Origin: Lysobacter sp. yr284
GTDB lineage: Bacteria; Pseudomonadota; Gammaproteobacteria; Xanthomonadales; Xanthomonadaceae
DNA length: 40,006 nt
Direction: 5' to 3'
Assembly: GCF_900107375.1 (NCBI RefSeq)
Contig: NZ_FNPT01000009.1
Location: 1-40,006 of the forward strand
A program made the translations under genes and the position numbers. Position 1 is the stretch's first letter, and each line of letters starts with the position of its first letter. Shown here piece after piece: positions 21,823 to 31,926 of this stretch. The notes beneath the pieces were generated by a model that ran no database searches, was not told the DNA's origin, and saw nothing but the letters and a program-made list of their open reading frames with translations.

Positions 21823-21828
21823 CCCTCC
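21823..21828 (-). promoter_or_regulatory. Shine-Dalgarno deciding the GTG start of the luxR-type gene
   Basis: GGAGGG on the minus strand lies four bases before the GTG at 21818. No ATG in this frame has a comparable site, so the GTG start is preferred. Confidence 0.75.
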
Positions 21829-21871
21829 GATCAAGAAAATCAAATGCGGCCCGTACCGGCGCCAACCGTCA

Positions 21872-21995
21872 TGATTAATCGCCGAAGAACTGTGGCGGCC
21901 GAATGTTTCTCCGCCATTACTGAATTATATTAATGATAATCGCCGCGGCCCCACCCGCGGCCCGCCCGGAAAATCGCCCAGGTGATTATCGCGCG
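21872..21995. repeat. Three TGATWATCGC-like repeats upstream of the luxR-type gene
   Basis: TGATTAATCGCCG (21872-21884), TGATAATCGCCGCGG (21934-21948) and TGATTATCGCGCG (21983-21995) are in the same orientation, spaced 62 and 49 bases apart. They are AT-rich cores in a GC-rich setting and lie around the presumed promoter, so they may be binding sites for one regulator. Confidence 0.4.
21923..21942 (-). promoter_or_regulatory. Putative promoter -10 with overlapping Fur-box-like sequence
   Basis: The minus strand has a perfect TATAAT (21924-21929). No good -35 lies 16-18 bases upstream, so an activator may be needed. The plus strand reads as three hexamers, AATTAT-ATTAAT-GATAAT, and the minus strand GATTATCATTAAT matches 10 of 13 positions of the second part of the Fur consensus. 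Transcription from here would give a leader of about 100 bases. Iron control of the regulator is an inference. Confidence 0.4.
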
Positions 21996-21999
21996 CGGC

Positions 22000-22238
22000 G
22001 TCGCGATTGAATATCGGATGCCGGACGGACCGAGGCTTAGAATAAATGACCACGCCTGCGGTGACTAGCGCGTCATGCGCATTTTGTGTGCCAGTACGCA
22101 AACCCGAAGCGTGTTAGGCGTCGAGATTCGCGACATTCAGCATAGTCATTTGGTTTGTTGCATTAATAAATCTTTCGCAAGAATCGTATACGCGCGCAAT
22201 ATCCGGCGGGCGGCGGGAAATGAGACGGCGGTTGCCGG
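22000..22238. other. AT-rich intergenic stretch
   Basis: Between the luxR-type promoter region and the end of the pbpC gene the sequence is much poorer in GC than its surroundings, for example around 22141-22200. No convincing coding frame, tRNA or terminator was found. It may hold further regulatory sites, a small RNA or a remnant of transferred DNA. Confidence 0.4.
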
Positions 22239-24617
22239 TTACTTCACCACTGCCACTTCGATCTCGCGCTCGTCGCTGCGGCCGTGGTCGTCGACCGCGG
22301 TCAGGCGGAACTGGCCGGTGCGGTCCGGCGTCCACGCCAGCGCCTTGCCGGCTTCGGCGCTGCCGATGAAGGTGTTGCCGATGAACCAGTACAGGCGCGA
22401 GACGTCGGCGTCGACGGTCGCCGCCAGGCTCAGCGACAACTGCTCCGGATGCGAGAGCCGCATCGTGTAGCGGGTGGCGCGGAACGGCGAGGTGATGCTC
22501 GGCGCGCTGCCGAGCCAGTCCTGGGCGCCGCCGCAGTCGTGCCCGGCCGGCGGGCGCCGGCGCGGGATGCCGGCCTGGACGAACACCTGGGCCAGGTCGG
22601 ACGGCCAGAATTCGTACACCTGCTGGCGCATCGTCGCCGGATCGAAGCGCCCGCACACCGGCTTGCCGGTGGCGTTGTCGACGATCACCGCGCGGTGCAC
22701 GGTGCTGATCCGGATCGGCGACTTGCCGGGGATGAACCAGGTCGTGCCGCGCTGCGGGCACCAGGCGTTGGGCAGGTCGCCGCTGGCGCGGCACACCTCG
22801 ACCCGCTTGAGGTTGAGCGGCCATTGCCGCGCCGGTTCGGCCAGGTCCGCGCGCGCGGCCTGCAGGCCGTCGACGATGTCGAAGAACAGCGGCGCCGCCG
22901 CTTCCACGCCGATCAGCGCCGGATTGCTGGCGCCGTCGAAGTTGCCCAGCCACACCACCAGCACGTAGGGGCCGACCAGGCCCGCGCTCCAGGCGTCGCG
23001 GAACGCCCACGAGGTGCCGGTCTTCCACGCCACCGGCAGCGGCCGCGAGGCCGATTGCGAGCCGGCGTCGGGGCGCGGGTTGTGGCGCAGCATGTCGCGG
23101 GTGATGAAGGCGGCCTCGGCGCTGAGCAGGCGCGCGCCGTCCTCTTCCGGGTCGCTCTGGCGCCAGCGCAGCGCGCGCAGGCGGCCGTCGTTGCCGAGCA
23201 TCGCGTACATGCGCGCCAACTCCTCCATCGTGACCTCGCCGCCGCCGAGCACCAGGGCCAGGCCGTAGTGGTCGCGGCTGGCCATGCGGCTCACCCCGGC
23301 CTGGCGCAGGAAGTCGTAGAAGCTGGGCTGCTTGAGCTGGGCGGCGACGTAGACCGCGGGAATGTTGCGGCTGCGCACCAGCGCCTCGGTCGCGGTCACC
23401 GGGCCCATGAAGCGGCCGTCGAAGTTCTCCGGCGTGTACGGGCCGAACGCGCTGGGCACGTCGCGCAGCACGGTCTGCGGATGCAGCACGCCCTGATCGA
23501 TCGCCAGGGCGTAGATGAAGGGCTTGAGGGTGGAACCCGGCGAGCGCTTGGCGGCGGCGCCGTTGACCTGGCCCTGGATGGACGCGTCGAAGTAGTCTGC
23601 CGAGCCGACCAGCGCGCGCACGCCCATGTCGCGGGTGTCGATCAGCATCGCGCTGGCGTTGCGCAGGCCGCGGCTGCGGCCCTGGCGCAGGTAGTTGCGC
23701 ACGCGCTCTTCGAGCAGGCGCTGCAGGCGCAGGTCCAGGGTGGTGGTCAGCTCCGGGCCGGACTGCGGATGCCAGGCGCGCTCGGCCAGCACCCGGTCGG
23801 CCAGGTGCGGCGCGCGGTAGGGCAGCTCGCGCGCGCTGCGCAGGCGCAGCGGCAGGCGCAGCAGCGCGTCCTGGGCGGGATCGTCGGGATGCGACTCGCG
23901 CCAGCGCGCGTACAGGCGCGCGCGCGCCGCTTCCAGGCCGGCGCCGATGTAGTAGGCGTCGTCCTCGCGCGCGGCCAGCCGGCCGCGCCGCGACGGCGCC
24001 TGCGGCAGCACCGCCAGCGCCAGCGATTCGGGCAGGGTCAGCTCGCCGGCGGGCTTGCGGAAATAGATCAGGCTGGCCGCGCCGACGCCCTCGATGTTGC
24101 CGCCGTAGGGCGCCAGGTTGAGGTAGGCCTCGAGGATCTCGCGCTTGGAGTAGCACAGCTCCAGTTGCGCCGCGCGCGCGATCTGCACCAGCTTGCCGCG
24201 GATGTCGCGGGTCTGCAGCCGCCAGCGCAGCCGCGCCAGCTGCATGGTCAGGGTCGAGCCGCCCACGCGCGCCTCGCCGCTGCCGTAGGTCGACCACGCG
24301 CCGCGCACCAGGCTGACCGGGTTGAAGCCCGGATGCCAGTAGAACCAGGCGTCCTCCTGCAGCATCACCGACTCGACCAACTGCGGCGAGATCTGCTCCA
24401 GCGGCACCCACAGGCGGTAGCGCTGGTCGCCGGCCAGCGCCAGCCGCAGCAGCCGGCCCTCGCGGTCGCGCACCACGGTCGACAGCGGGATCGCCTCGGC
24501 CAGGCCGGGGCGCGGGTACACACGCACCGCGACCAGCGCCGCGGCGAGGGCGGCGAGCGCGATCAGCGCCCACCGCCATCGCTTCAGTCCCCGGCGCAGG
24601 GACGACAGCACCTTCAT
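22239..24617 (-). CDS. pbpC: Penicillin-binding protein 1C
   Basis: This 792-residue class A penicillin-binding protein polymerises lipid II and may cross-link peptidoglycan. It has an N-terminal membrane anchor (about residues 16-33) and a GT51 glycosyltransferase domain with Glu88-Asp89 in QEDAWFYWHPG and GGSTLTMQLAR. The transpeptidase domain has Ser362-x-x-Lys365 in SPGSTLKPF and KTGTS near residue 530. The C-terminal ~90 residues form the BiPBP-type beta domain ending the PBP1C family. It starts ten bases after the macroglobulin gene stops. That pair is conserved in many Gram-negatives and is thought to join cell-wall repair with defence against proteases. Length fits the family. Confidence 0.96.
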   Translation of the reverse strand: MKVLSSLRRGLKRWRWALIALAALAAALVAVRVYPRPGLAEAIPLSTVVRDREGRLLRLALAGDQRYRLWVPLEQISPQLVESVMLQEDAWFYWHPGFNPVSLVRGAWSTYGSGEARVGGSTLTMQLARLRWRLQTRDIRGKLVQIARAAQLELCYSKREILEAYLNLAPYGGNIEGVGAASLIYFRKPAGELTLPESLALAVLPQAPSRRGRLAAREDDAYYIGAGLEAARARLYARWRESHPDDPAQDALLRLPLRLRSARELPYRAPHLADRVLAERAWHPQSGPELTTTLDLRLQRLLEERVRNYLRQGRSRGLRNASAMLIDTRDMGVRALVGSADYFDASIQGQVNGAAAKRSPGSTLKPFIYALAIDQGVLHPQTVLRDVPSAFGPYTPENFDGRFMGPVTATEALVRSRNIPAVYVAAQLKQPSFYDFLRQAGVSRMASRDHYGLALVLGGGEVTMEELARMYAMLGNDGRLRALRWRQSDPEEDGARLLSAEAAFITRDMLRHNPRPDAGSQSASRPLPVAWKTGTSWAFRDAWSAGLVGPYVLVVWLGNFDGASNPALIGVEAAAPLFFDIVDGLQAARADLAEPARQWPLNLKRVEVCRASGDLPNAWCPQRGTTWFIPGKSPIRISTVHRAVIVDNATGKPVCGRFDPATMRQQVYEFWPSDLAQVFVQAGIPRRRPPAGHDCGGAQDWLGSAPSITSPFRATRYTMRLSHPEQLSLSLAATVDADVSRLYWFIGNTFIGSAEAGKALAWTPDRTGQFRLTAVDDHGRSDEREIEVAVVK

Positions 24618-24627
24618 CGGATCGGGC

Positions 24628-27600
24628 TCACGGCGTCGGCGCGGTCACCTGCAGGGTTCCGGCCGGGCCGCCCTGCGCGTACACCGAGCGTTCGTACATC
24701 GATTCGGCATAGGCCGGCGGCACCACGAAGGTACCGGCGTTGTTGGCGCGCACCTTGTAGCGGAACTCGCTGGCCTCGCCGCCGATGCGGCCGTACAGGA
24801 TCACCCGGTCCTCGCGCTGCTCGACGTGCTGCGGCTGGAAGCTCGAACCCGGCAGGGCCAGGGTCTGCGCCGGCGCCGCGTTCGGGTCGGGGCCGTCGCG
24901 CGAGGGCTGGTCTTCGCCGTCGCTCTCGCCTTCGCCGCATTCGTCGCCGCACTCGTTTTCCGACTCGCCGCTGTCGCTGTCGGTCGCGGCCGGCGCGGCG
25001 TACTGCATCACCGTCTCGAAGCCGCCCGGCAGCAGGTCGACCACCGCGATGTTGTCGCGCATCGGCGCGCCGAGCGCGCGCAGGCGCAGGCGCACGGTCA
25101 CTTCCTGGCCCTGCTTGATCGCGGTCACCGGCTTGCCGGCGTCGTCGAGGTAGTCGCGCACCACTTCCAGGCCCTTGTCCTGCACCGCCTTGGGCAAGGC
25201 GCGGTCGTAGCCGGTCTGGTTGACCAGGTACCACGCCGGCGCGTCGCCGCCCGGCGCCACCCACAGGCGCAGGTCGCCGCCGGCGAAGTCGCCGCGGCTG
25301 ATGACGCCCGCGGCCGCGCCGATGCGCCGCGACTTGCCGTCCTTGCCGGCCGCTTCCAGCACCGGCAGCGGCTGCTGCGGCTGGGCCGAGGCGTAGGCGT
25401 CGAGCGCCAGCACGGTCAGCGCCGAGGACAACGTGTTGTAGCTGTTGTGGCGCAGCGGATCGAGCAACCGCTCCAGCGCGGTGCGCTTCAACAGGTCGCG
25501 GCTGAGCGCGCCGAAGTGGCGGTTGAGCAGGTACACCGTCCAGGCCTGGTCGATGCCGCCGTCGTAGTACGACGCGTACGGCGTGCTTGCCGTGGCCGAG
25601 GCCGCGTTGGCCCGGCGCAGCGCCACCGTGGCCAGCGCGCGCGCCGGCTTGTCCTGCTGCAGCAGCTGGTAGCTCGCGCCGATCAGCAGGCCGGCGACGT
25701 CGTTCTCCCAGGTCTTGGGCTGGTCGCGCTTGATCTGCTCGTGCACCGCGCTCAACAGGTTGCTCGCGGTACGGCCCTGGCGCACCAGCAGGTACACGGC
25801 GAGCGCGCGGTTGCGCAGCGCCGGCAGGTCGTTGCCGGAGCGGTCGGAGGCGCGCTGTTCGAGGTAGCCGTTGAGCGACTTGAGCAGGTCGTCGGGCACC
25901 GCCTGGCCGCGCTCGCGCGCTTCGATCAGGTACAGCGCCGCATAGCCGGTGACGAAGTCGTCGGCGTCGGGCGTGGCGGTCCACAGGCCGATGCCGCCTT
26001 CGCTGTTCTGGCGCGCGCGCAGCAGGTCGATCACGTTCTGGCGCGGGTCGCCCTTGCCGGTCGCGACCAGCTTGCCCAGTTCCGGATGCGCACCCAGCAC
26101 CAGCGCCGGGAACGCGCCGCTGAGCACCTGCTCGCTGCACTGGTACGGGTAATCGGCCAGGTACGCGCTGAGCCCGTCCACCGCCACCAGCGGCGACACC
26201 GAAGCCGAGATCCGGCGCGTGGCCTGCTGGTCGAACATCGCCCGCAGCGGCTGGATCGTCGAGCGCTTGTCGGCGCGGCCGGCGATCAGGTCCTGGCGCG
26301 CGACGATCGCCGGGCGCAGCGACAGCTCGATCCGGCGCCTGGCGTTGTAGCTGCCCGACACCGCCTGGATCGCGACCGGCAGCGCCCCCAGCGCGTTGCC
26401 GGCGCGGACCCGGAAGCGCACCGTGGTTTCGCTGCGCGGGGCGATCGACACCGGCGCCGGCGTCGCGCCGATCAGGCTCAGGCCCGCCGGCAGCTGCAGG
26501 TTCACCGTCACCTTCGCCGCCTGCTTGGCGCCTTCGATGGTGTTGGCGACGCCGACCGGCAGGTCGAACTCGTCGCCCGGCGCCACATGTGTGGGCAGGG
26601 TCGGGGTCAGCACGAAGTCGCCGCGGATGATCGCCTCGTCCTGGACGATGCCGATGCGCTGCGGCGTCACCGCCACCGCCACCACCCGCACCTTGCCGTT
26701 GAAATGGTCGGGCAGCACGAACGGGAACTCGCGGCGGCCGTCGACGTCGACGATGCCCGACCACCACACCGCCGGCTTCTCGGACTTGCGCTTGAACGGA
26801 TTGAGGTGCTTGGCCATGCCGCCTTCGCCGTCGCCGCCGGGCGCGGCCGCGTTGGCGAGGCGGCTGAACTCCGGCAGCAGCAGGTCGAGGATCTGGGCGG
26901 TGTCGACCTGCAGCATCTTCTTGCGGAAGAAGTGATCCAGCGGCTCGCCGACGCGGTAGCGCGCGACCTGCAGGATGCCTTCGTCGACCGCGAACAGCAC
27001 CACCCGCGCCTTGCCTTCGGTGACGATGGACGCGTTCACCGTCTGCCCCGGCTTGGTCACCTTCGGCAGGCTCACGCTCAGCGGCTGGGTGCGCGCGCTG
27101 CGGTCGACCGCGAACGGCGCCACGCCGAACGACAGCGGGCTCATGTAGATCTCGTCGGAGTTCGGATCGCGCAGGAACTGCACGTTGATATAGCCGTTGC
27201 CCTCGAAATCGGCCGGCAGCACGATCTTCTGCACGCTGGCGGTGCTGTCGGCGCGGAACCAGGCGTGGGCGTAGACCTTGTCGCGTTCGATCGTGATCAG
27301 GCCGGCGCCGGGGTAGGGCGCGCGGATGCTGACCTCGATGGTCTCGCCGGGCTTGTAGCTGGGCTTGGACAGGGTCAGGCCGAGTTCGGCGTTGCGCTCC
27401 AGCGAGCGCGACAGGTTGGCCGCGCCGGCGACGCGATAGCCGATCTGGTTGAGCACCTTGCCGTCGGCCGCGCGCACTTCGATCACGAAGTCGCCGGGTT
27501 GGTCGGTCTGCAGGGCCACGCTCTGGCGGCCGCCGGCCAGCGCCAGCGGCTGCTCGCGCAGGTCGTAGCGGCGTTCGTGCGAGACGTAGCGGTACAGGCC

Positions 27601-30546
27601 CGAATCCTGCTTGGTCAGGACCGAGACGTAGCGCTTCTCCACCACCACCGCGCGCAGGCCCGGCACCGGCTTGGGCGCGCCGTCCTGGCCGATGCTGACC
27701 AGTTGCAGCGAACGCTTGGCGCCGCGCTGGACGTAGTCGAGCGCGTCCACCGCCTTGATGCCGACCAGGAAGTCGTTGTTCGACACCAGCGCGCTGGTCT
27801 GCGCGGCGACGTTGCGGCCGCTGCCGGGCTCGAACGCGCGCGCCAGGAAGCTCAGCTGGTAGGTCGCGCGCTCGTACTTGGTCAGGTCGAGCTTGAAGGT
27901 GGCCTGGCCCTGGGCGTCGGTGGTCTGGTCGCTGAGCGACTCGTCGTAGCCTTCCTTGGCCCGCTGCGGATCGAAGAACTGGTAGCCCGGGTACTGGGCG
28001 AAGCTGGGGAAGTACGGCCGCAGCACCATCGTGCCCTCGACCTTGCGCTGCTGCGCCGGGGTGCCGAACAGGTTCTCGGCGCTGACCACGGCGGACAGCT
28101 GGTCGGGCTTGATCCAGCCCTTGGGATTGTCGGCCGACAGCTTCACCGCGACCTTCATCGTGTCCGGCGCGAACTCGCGCACCTGCACCGAGGTCGAGCC
28201 GATGCTGGTGCGCTGGTTGTCGCGGCCGAGCAGGAACAGCTGGACCTGCCAGGTGCCGCTGGGTGCGCTCTCGCTGGGCGCGAAGCTGGCGCTCTCGAAG
28301 CCCTGTTCGCTGAGCTTGAGTTTCTGCCGCTGGGCGACGTTGCCGCGCGGGTCGGTGAACTCCCATTCCAGCGGCAGCCCGGCTAGCGGGCGCTTCCAGT
28401 CGGCGGCGCGCACGATCATGCCGATGTTGACGGTGTCGCCGGGGCGGTAGAGGCCGCGGTCGGAGAACAGGAAGGCGTTGAGCGCGCCGGCCTCGATGTC
28501 GTTGGGCTCGCCGCCGATGTCGAAGCGCGAGTAGTCGAGCTTGCGCCGGTAGTCGTCGATCGGCAGGAACGAATAGTCCTCGCCCTGGCTGACGGTCAGC
28601 ATGGTCGGGGTCTTTTCGCGCTTGAAGCCCTTCAGCGACGGCAGCTGGGCGCGGCCGCCCGCATCGGTGTCGGCCTCGACCAGGGTCTCGCCGTTGCGCG
28701 CCACCGCGCGCACCCGCGCGCCGGCCACCGGCGCGCCGTTGGACAGCGACTGCACGAACACGTCGCGGCGGCCGTCCAGGCCCTGCTTGACCGCGATGCC
28801 CAGGTCGGTGAGCACGACCAGGCGGCTGTCCTCCTCGCTGCCGGCGTCGTCGGCGATGGTCTCCTCGCTCGGGCGCTGCGCGTCGGAGTCGCTCATCGTG
28901 CGCAGGCTCAGCAGGAACACGCCGCGGCGGTTGGGCTTGAGGTAGGCGCCCAGGTCCACGCCTTCGTAGTGGGCCTTGGCCGGGTTCTCGGCCGGCAGGG
29001 TCAGGCGGCGTTCCTCGCGCTCGACCAGGCTGTCGGCGTCGAGGTTGTACATGCGCGGCTTGGCGTAGCTGCCTTCGTTGTTGAACACCAGGTGCTGGAT
29101 CTGCTCGGGCAGGACCCGGGCGATCTCCAGCCGCGCACGCGGCACGTTGCGCGAGACCACGCTGATCCGGCGCTCGCCGCGCAGCGACAGCAGCGCGCCT
29201 TCGCCGACGAAGCGCAGCAGCTTGGGATACTCGGGCACGCGCAGGGCGACCGCGTGGTCGCGGCCGAGCAGGAAGCCGCCGAACGCCTTCAGGCCCTTGC
29301 CCACGCGCACGTAGACGTAGCGGTCCGGCGGCGCCTGGAACTTGAAGCTGTGCACCGGGGTGTATTCGCGCTCGGCCGCGATCGGGCTCAGCGGCAGCGG
29401 CGTGGCGGCCTTGAGCACGGCCTCGTCGACCTCGCCGGTGGACCAGGAGCGGTTGCCGCTCTGTTCGCTGGCCGGGCGGCGCGGGTCCTTGGTCGGCAGC
29501 AGCCAGGCGCGGGTCGCGCCGGCGACTTCGGTGTCGCGCATGGCGTTGTTGAAGCTCACCACCAGCGCCTGCTCGGGTTCGAAGCGCTCGTTCTCGACCA
29601 GGGTGGTGGCGAGATCGTCGACGTTGACGCTGTACAGCGACGGCAGCTTGACCTGCGCGCTGAGTTTTTCCGGGCTGCCTTCGCCGCCCAGCGCGCTGAC
29701 CACGCCGGCGGCGACCTCCAGGCTCAGGCTGCCGCCGTTTTCCGGCAGCTTCAGCGGTTCGGAGTGGACCCAGGCCTTGAGCCGGGCGTCGTCGTAGGTG
29801 AGGGTGTACTTGGGCGCGGCCTGGACGCTGCCGCCGCCGTCGACCAACGACAGCGCGATGCGGCGCTGCAACTGCGCCTCGTCGACCGGATGCGAGAACT
29901 TCAGCTCGAACACGCCCTTCTTGAGCGCCGGGTCCTGCGGGTCCTGGTAGAACTCGCTGTTGGACAGCTCGGCCTTGAACGGCGCGGTCTCGAATTCGAA
30001 TTCGTGTTCCTGCAGCGCCACCTTGGGCGCCACGCTGGTGTTCGGATCGACTTCGACCGTGTACTTGGTCTTGACCGGCCAGTCGGTGGCGGGCACGAAC
30101 ACCAGGGTCTTGTCGTCTTCCCAGGTCCACGCGCCCTTGAGTTCGGGCTTCAGGCTCACGCCCACCGGCGCGTTGCCGATCTGCTTGAGCGGCGCGGCCG
30201 AGTCGGAGAAGGTCAGGCTCAGCCGGCTCACGGTCGGCGGCTTGCGCTCGTAGTCGGTGAGCTCGGGCGCGTGCAGTTCCACGCTGAGCGCGCCGGGGAT
30301 CACCGGCTTGGGCCGGGTGATCAGCCAGTGCGCGAGCCAGGCCGCGGCGAGCAGGCCGAGCAGGCTGCCCAGGTACAGGCCGGGGCGTTGGCGGATGCGC
30401 GCGGCGAGCGCGGCGAGCCACGGCGGCGGCGTCCAGGCCATCTGGCCGAACGTGGCCTGGGTGGCGCGGCGCCAGAGGCCGGCGCGGCCGGTCGCGCCGG
30501 CCTCCGCGGGGGGAGCCGGTTGCGACGGCGAGGGCGTGGTGTCCAT
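24628..30546 (-). CDS. Bacterial alpha-2-macroglobulin (YfhM-like)
   Basis: This ~1972-residue periplasmic protease trap is anchored to the inner membrane by a helix near residues 57-76 ([20 protein letters not shown]) rather than by a lipobox. The macroglobulin MG repeats fill the N-terminal half, with the bait and MG2 regions in the middle. The thioester motif YQCSEQ is intact (Cys1470, Gln1473; bases 26128-26139), followed by the alpha/alpha thioester domain. A strongly acidic insert with two Cys near residues 1853-1885 is unusual. I chose the ATG at 30546, which begins [10 protein letters not shown], because upstream in-frame residues look non-coding; an ATG at 30615 would add 23. It forms an operon with pbpC, as in E. 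coli yfhM-pbpC. Confidence 0.93.
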   Translation of the reverse strand: MDTTPSPSQPAPPAEAGATGRAGLWRRATQATFGQMAWTPPPWLAALAARIRQRPGLYLGSLLGLLAAAWLAHWLITRPKPVIPGALSVELHAPELTDYERKPPTVSRLSLTFSDSAAPLKQIGNAPVGVSLKPELKGAWTWEDDKTLVFVPATDWPVKTKYTVEVDPNTSVAPKVALQEHEFEFETAPFKAELSNSEFYQDPQDPALKKGVFELKFSHPVDEAQLQRRIALSLVDGGGSVQAAPKYTLTYDDARLKAWVHSEPLKLPENGGSLSLEVAAGVVSALGGEGSPEKLSAQVKLPSLYSVNVDDLATTLVENERFEPEQALVVSFNNAMRDTEVAGATRAWLLPTKDPRRPASEQSGNRSWSTGEVDEAVLKAATPLPLSPIAAEREYTPVHSFKFQAPPDRYVYVRVGKGLKAFGGFLLGRDHAVALRVPEYPKLLRFVGEGALLSLRGERRISVVSRNVPRARLEIARVLPEQIQHLVFNNEGSYAKPRMYNLDADSLVEREERRLTLPAENPAKAHYEGVDLGAYLKPNRRGVFLLSLRTMSDSDAQRPSEETIADDAGSEEDSRLVVLTDLGIAVKQGLDGRRDVFVQSLSNGAPVAGARVRAVARNGETLVEADTDAGGRAQLPSLKGFKREKTPTMLTVSQGEDYSFLPIDDYRRKLDYSRFDIGGEPNDIEAGALNAFLFSDRGLYRPGDTVNIGMIVRAADWKRPLAGLPLEWEFTDPRGNVAQRQKLKLSEQGFESASFAPSESAPSGTWQVQLFLLGRDNQRTSIGSTSVQVREFAPDTMKVAVKLSADNPKGWIKPDQLSAVVSAENLFGTPAQQRKVEGTMVLRPYFPSFAQYPGYQFFDPQRAKEGYDESLSDQTTDAQGQATFKLDLTKYERATYQLSFLARAFEPGSGRNVAAQTSALVSNNDFLVGIKAVDALDYVQRGAKRSLQLVSIGQDGAPKPVPGLRAVVVEKRYVSVLTKQDSGLYRYVSHERRYDLREQPLALAGGRQSVALQTDQPGDFVIEVRAADGKVLNQIGYRVAGAANLSRSLERNAELGLTLSKPSYKPGETIEVSIRAPYPGAGLITIERDKVYAHAWFRADSTASVQKIVLPADFEGNGYINVQFLRDPNSDEIYMSPLSFGVAPFAVDRSARTQPLSVSLPKVTKPGQTVNASIVTEGKARVVLFAVDEGILQVARYRVGEPLDHFFRKKMLQVDTAQILDLLLPEFSRLANAAAPGGDGEGGMAKHLNPFKRKSEKPAVWWSGIVDVDGRREFPFVLPDHFNGKVRVVAVAVTPQRIGIVQDEAIIRGDFVLTPTLPTHVAPGDEFDLPVGVANTIEGAKQAAKVTVNLQLPAGLSLIGATPAPVSIAPRSETTVRFRVRAGNALGALPVAIQAVSGSYNARRRIELSLRPAIVARQDLIAGRADKRSTIQPLRAMFDQQATRRISASVSPLVAVDGLSAYLADYPYQCSEQVLSGAFPALVLGAHPELGKLVATGKGDPRQNVIDLLRARQNSEGGIGLWTATPDADDFVTGYAALYLIEARERGQAVPDDLLKSLNGYLEQRASDRSGNDLPALRNRALAVYLLVRQGRTASNLLSAVHEQIKRDQPKTWENDVAGLLIGASYQLLQQDKPARALATVALRRANAASATASTPYASYYDGGIDQAWTVYLLNRHFGALSRDLLKRTALERLLDPLRHNSYNTLSSALTVLALDAYASAQPQQPLPVLEAAGKDGKSRRIGAAAGVISRGDFAGGDLRLWVAPGGDAPAWYLVNQTGYDRALPKAVQDKGLEVVRDYLDDAGKPVTAIKQGQEVTVRLRLRALGAPMRDNIAVVDLLPGGFETVMQYAAPAATDSDSGESENECGDECGEGESDGEDQPSRDGPDPNAAPAQTLALPGSSFQPQHVEQREDRVILYGRIGGEASEFRYKVRANNAGTFVVPPAYAESMYERSVYAQGGPAGTLQVTAPTP
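24893..24990 (-). other. Acidic low-complexity insert in the macroglobulin
   Basis: The encoded segment is rich in Asp, Glu, Ser and Gly, with Cys in [11 protein letters not shown]. It sits between the last folded domains. A flexible linker or metal-binding patch is possible; nothing in the sequence decides. Confidence 0.6.
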
Positions 30547-30898
30547 TGCGATGTTCCGATCCGTGGTGCGGTGGCCGTTGCCGGGCCGGGCGTCCATGGC
30601 CCGGCCGGTCCCCAATCCAGTGTGTCAGGTCTGCGCGTGGCGCTGGCCTGGGCATCGCGGTCCTGCGCGTTGCGCATGGCTGCGATGTCGGAAGCACTAG
30701 ACCCAAATGTTAGGAAATTGTTCCTGCCGTTTGTCGGCTTGTCGAGATTTTTTTATCGATGGGGGCGAGCGCGCGGCGGCGGAGCGGATGGCATCGGGCC
30801 TGAGGGCGCGGCCGCATCGGTTCGCGGCAGGAAGGATGGCAGGGGCGGGCGGGGCGCGCGGCGGGGTAAGCTCGGGGCCGTTTTGACTGGGAGCCTGC
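30547..30898. other. Intergenic region between divergent macroglobulin and small membrane protein genes
   Basis: This ~350-base gap contains an AT-rich patch at 30705-30760, including a run of seven T at 30749-30755, where promoters for either side could lie. No promoter pair fits well enough to call, and no gene was recognised. Confidence 0.4.
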
Positions 30899-31051
30899 AT
30901 GGACATCGTGGCCCTGATCGTGGTCGGCGTGGCGTTGTGGCTGGCGTTCAAGCTGGTCGGGTTCGTGTTGCGCACGGCGATGTGGGCGCTGGTGTTGGGC
31001 GGGCTGTACTGGCTGATCGCGCCGCTGGCGGGTTGGCCGATGCCGTTCTAG
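30899..31051 (+). CDS. Small two-helix membrane protein
   Basis: This 50-residue ORF starts [10 protein letters not shown] and ends WPMPF. It has two hydrophobic stretches, about residues 3-24 and 28-43, joined by a short polar turn (LRTAM). GGGAG six bases upstream is a good ribosome binding site. It lies between the divergent macroglobulin gene and an NTF2-like gene 81 bases downstream. I do not recognise a family, and no function can be given. Support comes from the ribosome binding site, coherent hydrophobicity and codon use like the neighbours. Confidence 0.65.
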   Translation: MDIVALIVVGVALWLAFKLVGFVLRTAMWALVLGGLYWLIAPLAGWPMPF

Positions 31052-31132
31052 CCGCTGCGTTCGCCGCCGCCCGGCGCCGCTGCGGCGCGGCGGGCGGCCG
31101 TCTTCGCCTTGCTTCCGACAGGAGTTGCCGCC

Positions 31133-31606
31133 ATGCCCGACACGCCGCACGCCGAGGTTCCCGCGCACTGGGTCGCCGACACCCAGGACATCGGCCGCCT
31201 GGTGCGGGCGGTGTACGCGTGCATTTCCGGCCCGGCCGGGGCGCCGCGCGACTGGGCGCGGTTCCGCTACCTGATGCATCCGCGCGCGCTGAGCCTGCGC
31301 ACCGTGGTCGAGGCCGACGGCTCTACCCGGGCGGTGGTGTTCGATGTCGAGCAGTACATCGCCGACGTCGCGCCCTTGTTCGCCGACACCGACTTCTTCG
31401 AGGTCGAGACCGACCAGCGGATCGAGCGTTTCGGCCAGATCGCGCACGTGTGGAGCAAGTACGACGCGCGCCCGGCGCAGGGTTCGCCGGTGCTGCTCAA
31501 GCGCGGGGCCAACAGCATCCAGGTTTGCCACGAGCACGGGCGCTGGTGGGTGGTGTGCACGGTGTGGGACAACGAGCGCGAGGGGTTGGCGTTCGATCTG
31601 TTCTGA
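31133..31606 (+). CDS. NTF2-like/SnoaL-like domain protein
   Basis: This 157-residue cytoplasmic protein resembles small NTF2-fold proteins. An N-terminal helix ([15 protein letters not shown]) is followed by [10 protein letters not shown], a helix with YIADVAPLF, and C-terminal strands [10 protein letters not shown] and [17 protein letters not shown]. The ATG at 31133 is chosen because AGGAG lies eight bases upstream. The pocket could bind or convert a small molecule, but catalytic residues are not evident and the fold is shared by enzymes and binding proteins. A string of hairpins follows its stop, so it is probably transcribed alone or with the small membrane protein. Confidence 0.75.
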   Translation: MPDTPHAEVPAHWVADTQDIGRLVRAVYACISGPAGAPRDWARFRYLMHPRALSLRTVVEADGSTRAVVFDVEQYIADVAPLFADTDFFEVETDQRIERFGQIAHVWSKYDARPAQGSPVLLKRGANSIQVCHEHGRWWVVCTVWDNEREGLAFDLF

Positions 31607-31637
31607 GGGCGCGGACCTCGCCCCAACCCGCACCCCG

Positions 31638-31808
31638 GCCCGAACGCAGGGCGTTCGGGCGTTCGGCGCTGCGCGAGCCGATGGCTCGCAAGCGCCGCCC
31701 TCGCCCCGCAGGCGGGAGAGGGGCTTCCAGCAGCGCGGCTTCTTGCCGTTTCTTCTCCCGCTTGCGGGAGACGCTGCCCCGAAGAGCCTGCCCCTGCGAA
31801 AGCAGGGG
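31638..31808. repeat. Composite run of short hairpins
   Basis: Four perfect stems occur in 170 bases: a ten-base stem at 31638-31660 (loop AGG), GCGAGCC/GGCTCGC at 31673-31689 (loop GAT), TCTCCCGC/GCGGGAGA at 31754-31771, and CCCCTGC/GCAGGGG at 31791-31808 with a GAAA tetraloop. This looks like a dispersed chromosomal repeat or a transcription-end structure in the 320-base gap after the NTF2-like gene. Confidence 0.6.
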
Positions 31809-31926
31809 GGCGGATGAGGGCGCATCCGGCAACACACCAGCGCCGATCCTTCCCCAATCGCGCGCTGGATTCCGCCGCCGCCCGGCCCCAGATCGTAACG
31901 ATCCCTTCCGGAGCGCCGATCCCCGC

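Noticed and set aside
21839-22238. CRISPR array or tRNA in the gap upstream of the luxR-type gene
   Set aside because: The three short repeats are not evenly spaced or long enough, and no cloverleaf could be folded by eye.
22075-22470. A 131-codon plus-strand frame in the AT-rich gap
   Set aside because: It runs into the pbpC gene on the other strand, has no ribosome binding site and no motif.
22284-25118. Long plus-strand frame across pbpC and the end of the macroglobulin gene
   Set aside because: It is the antisense shadow of two well-supported minus-strand genes and has no recognisable domain.
31109-31132. Upstream non-ATG start for the NTF2-like gene
   Set aside because: AGGAG is placed correctly for the ATG at 31133 and the upstream codons would contain that site.
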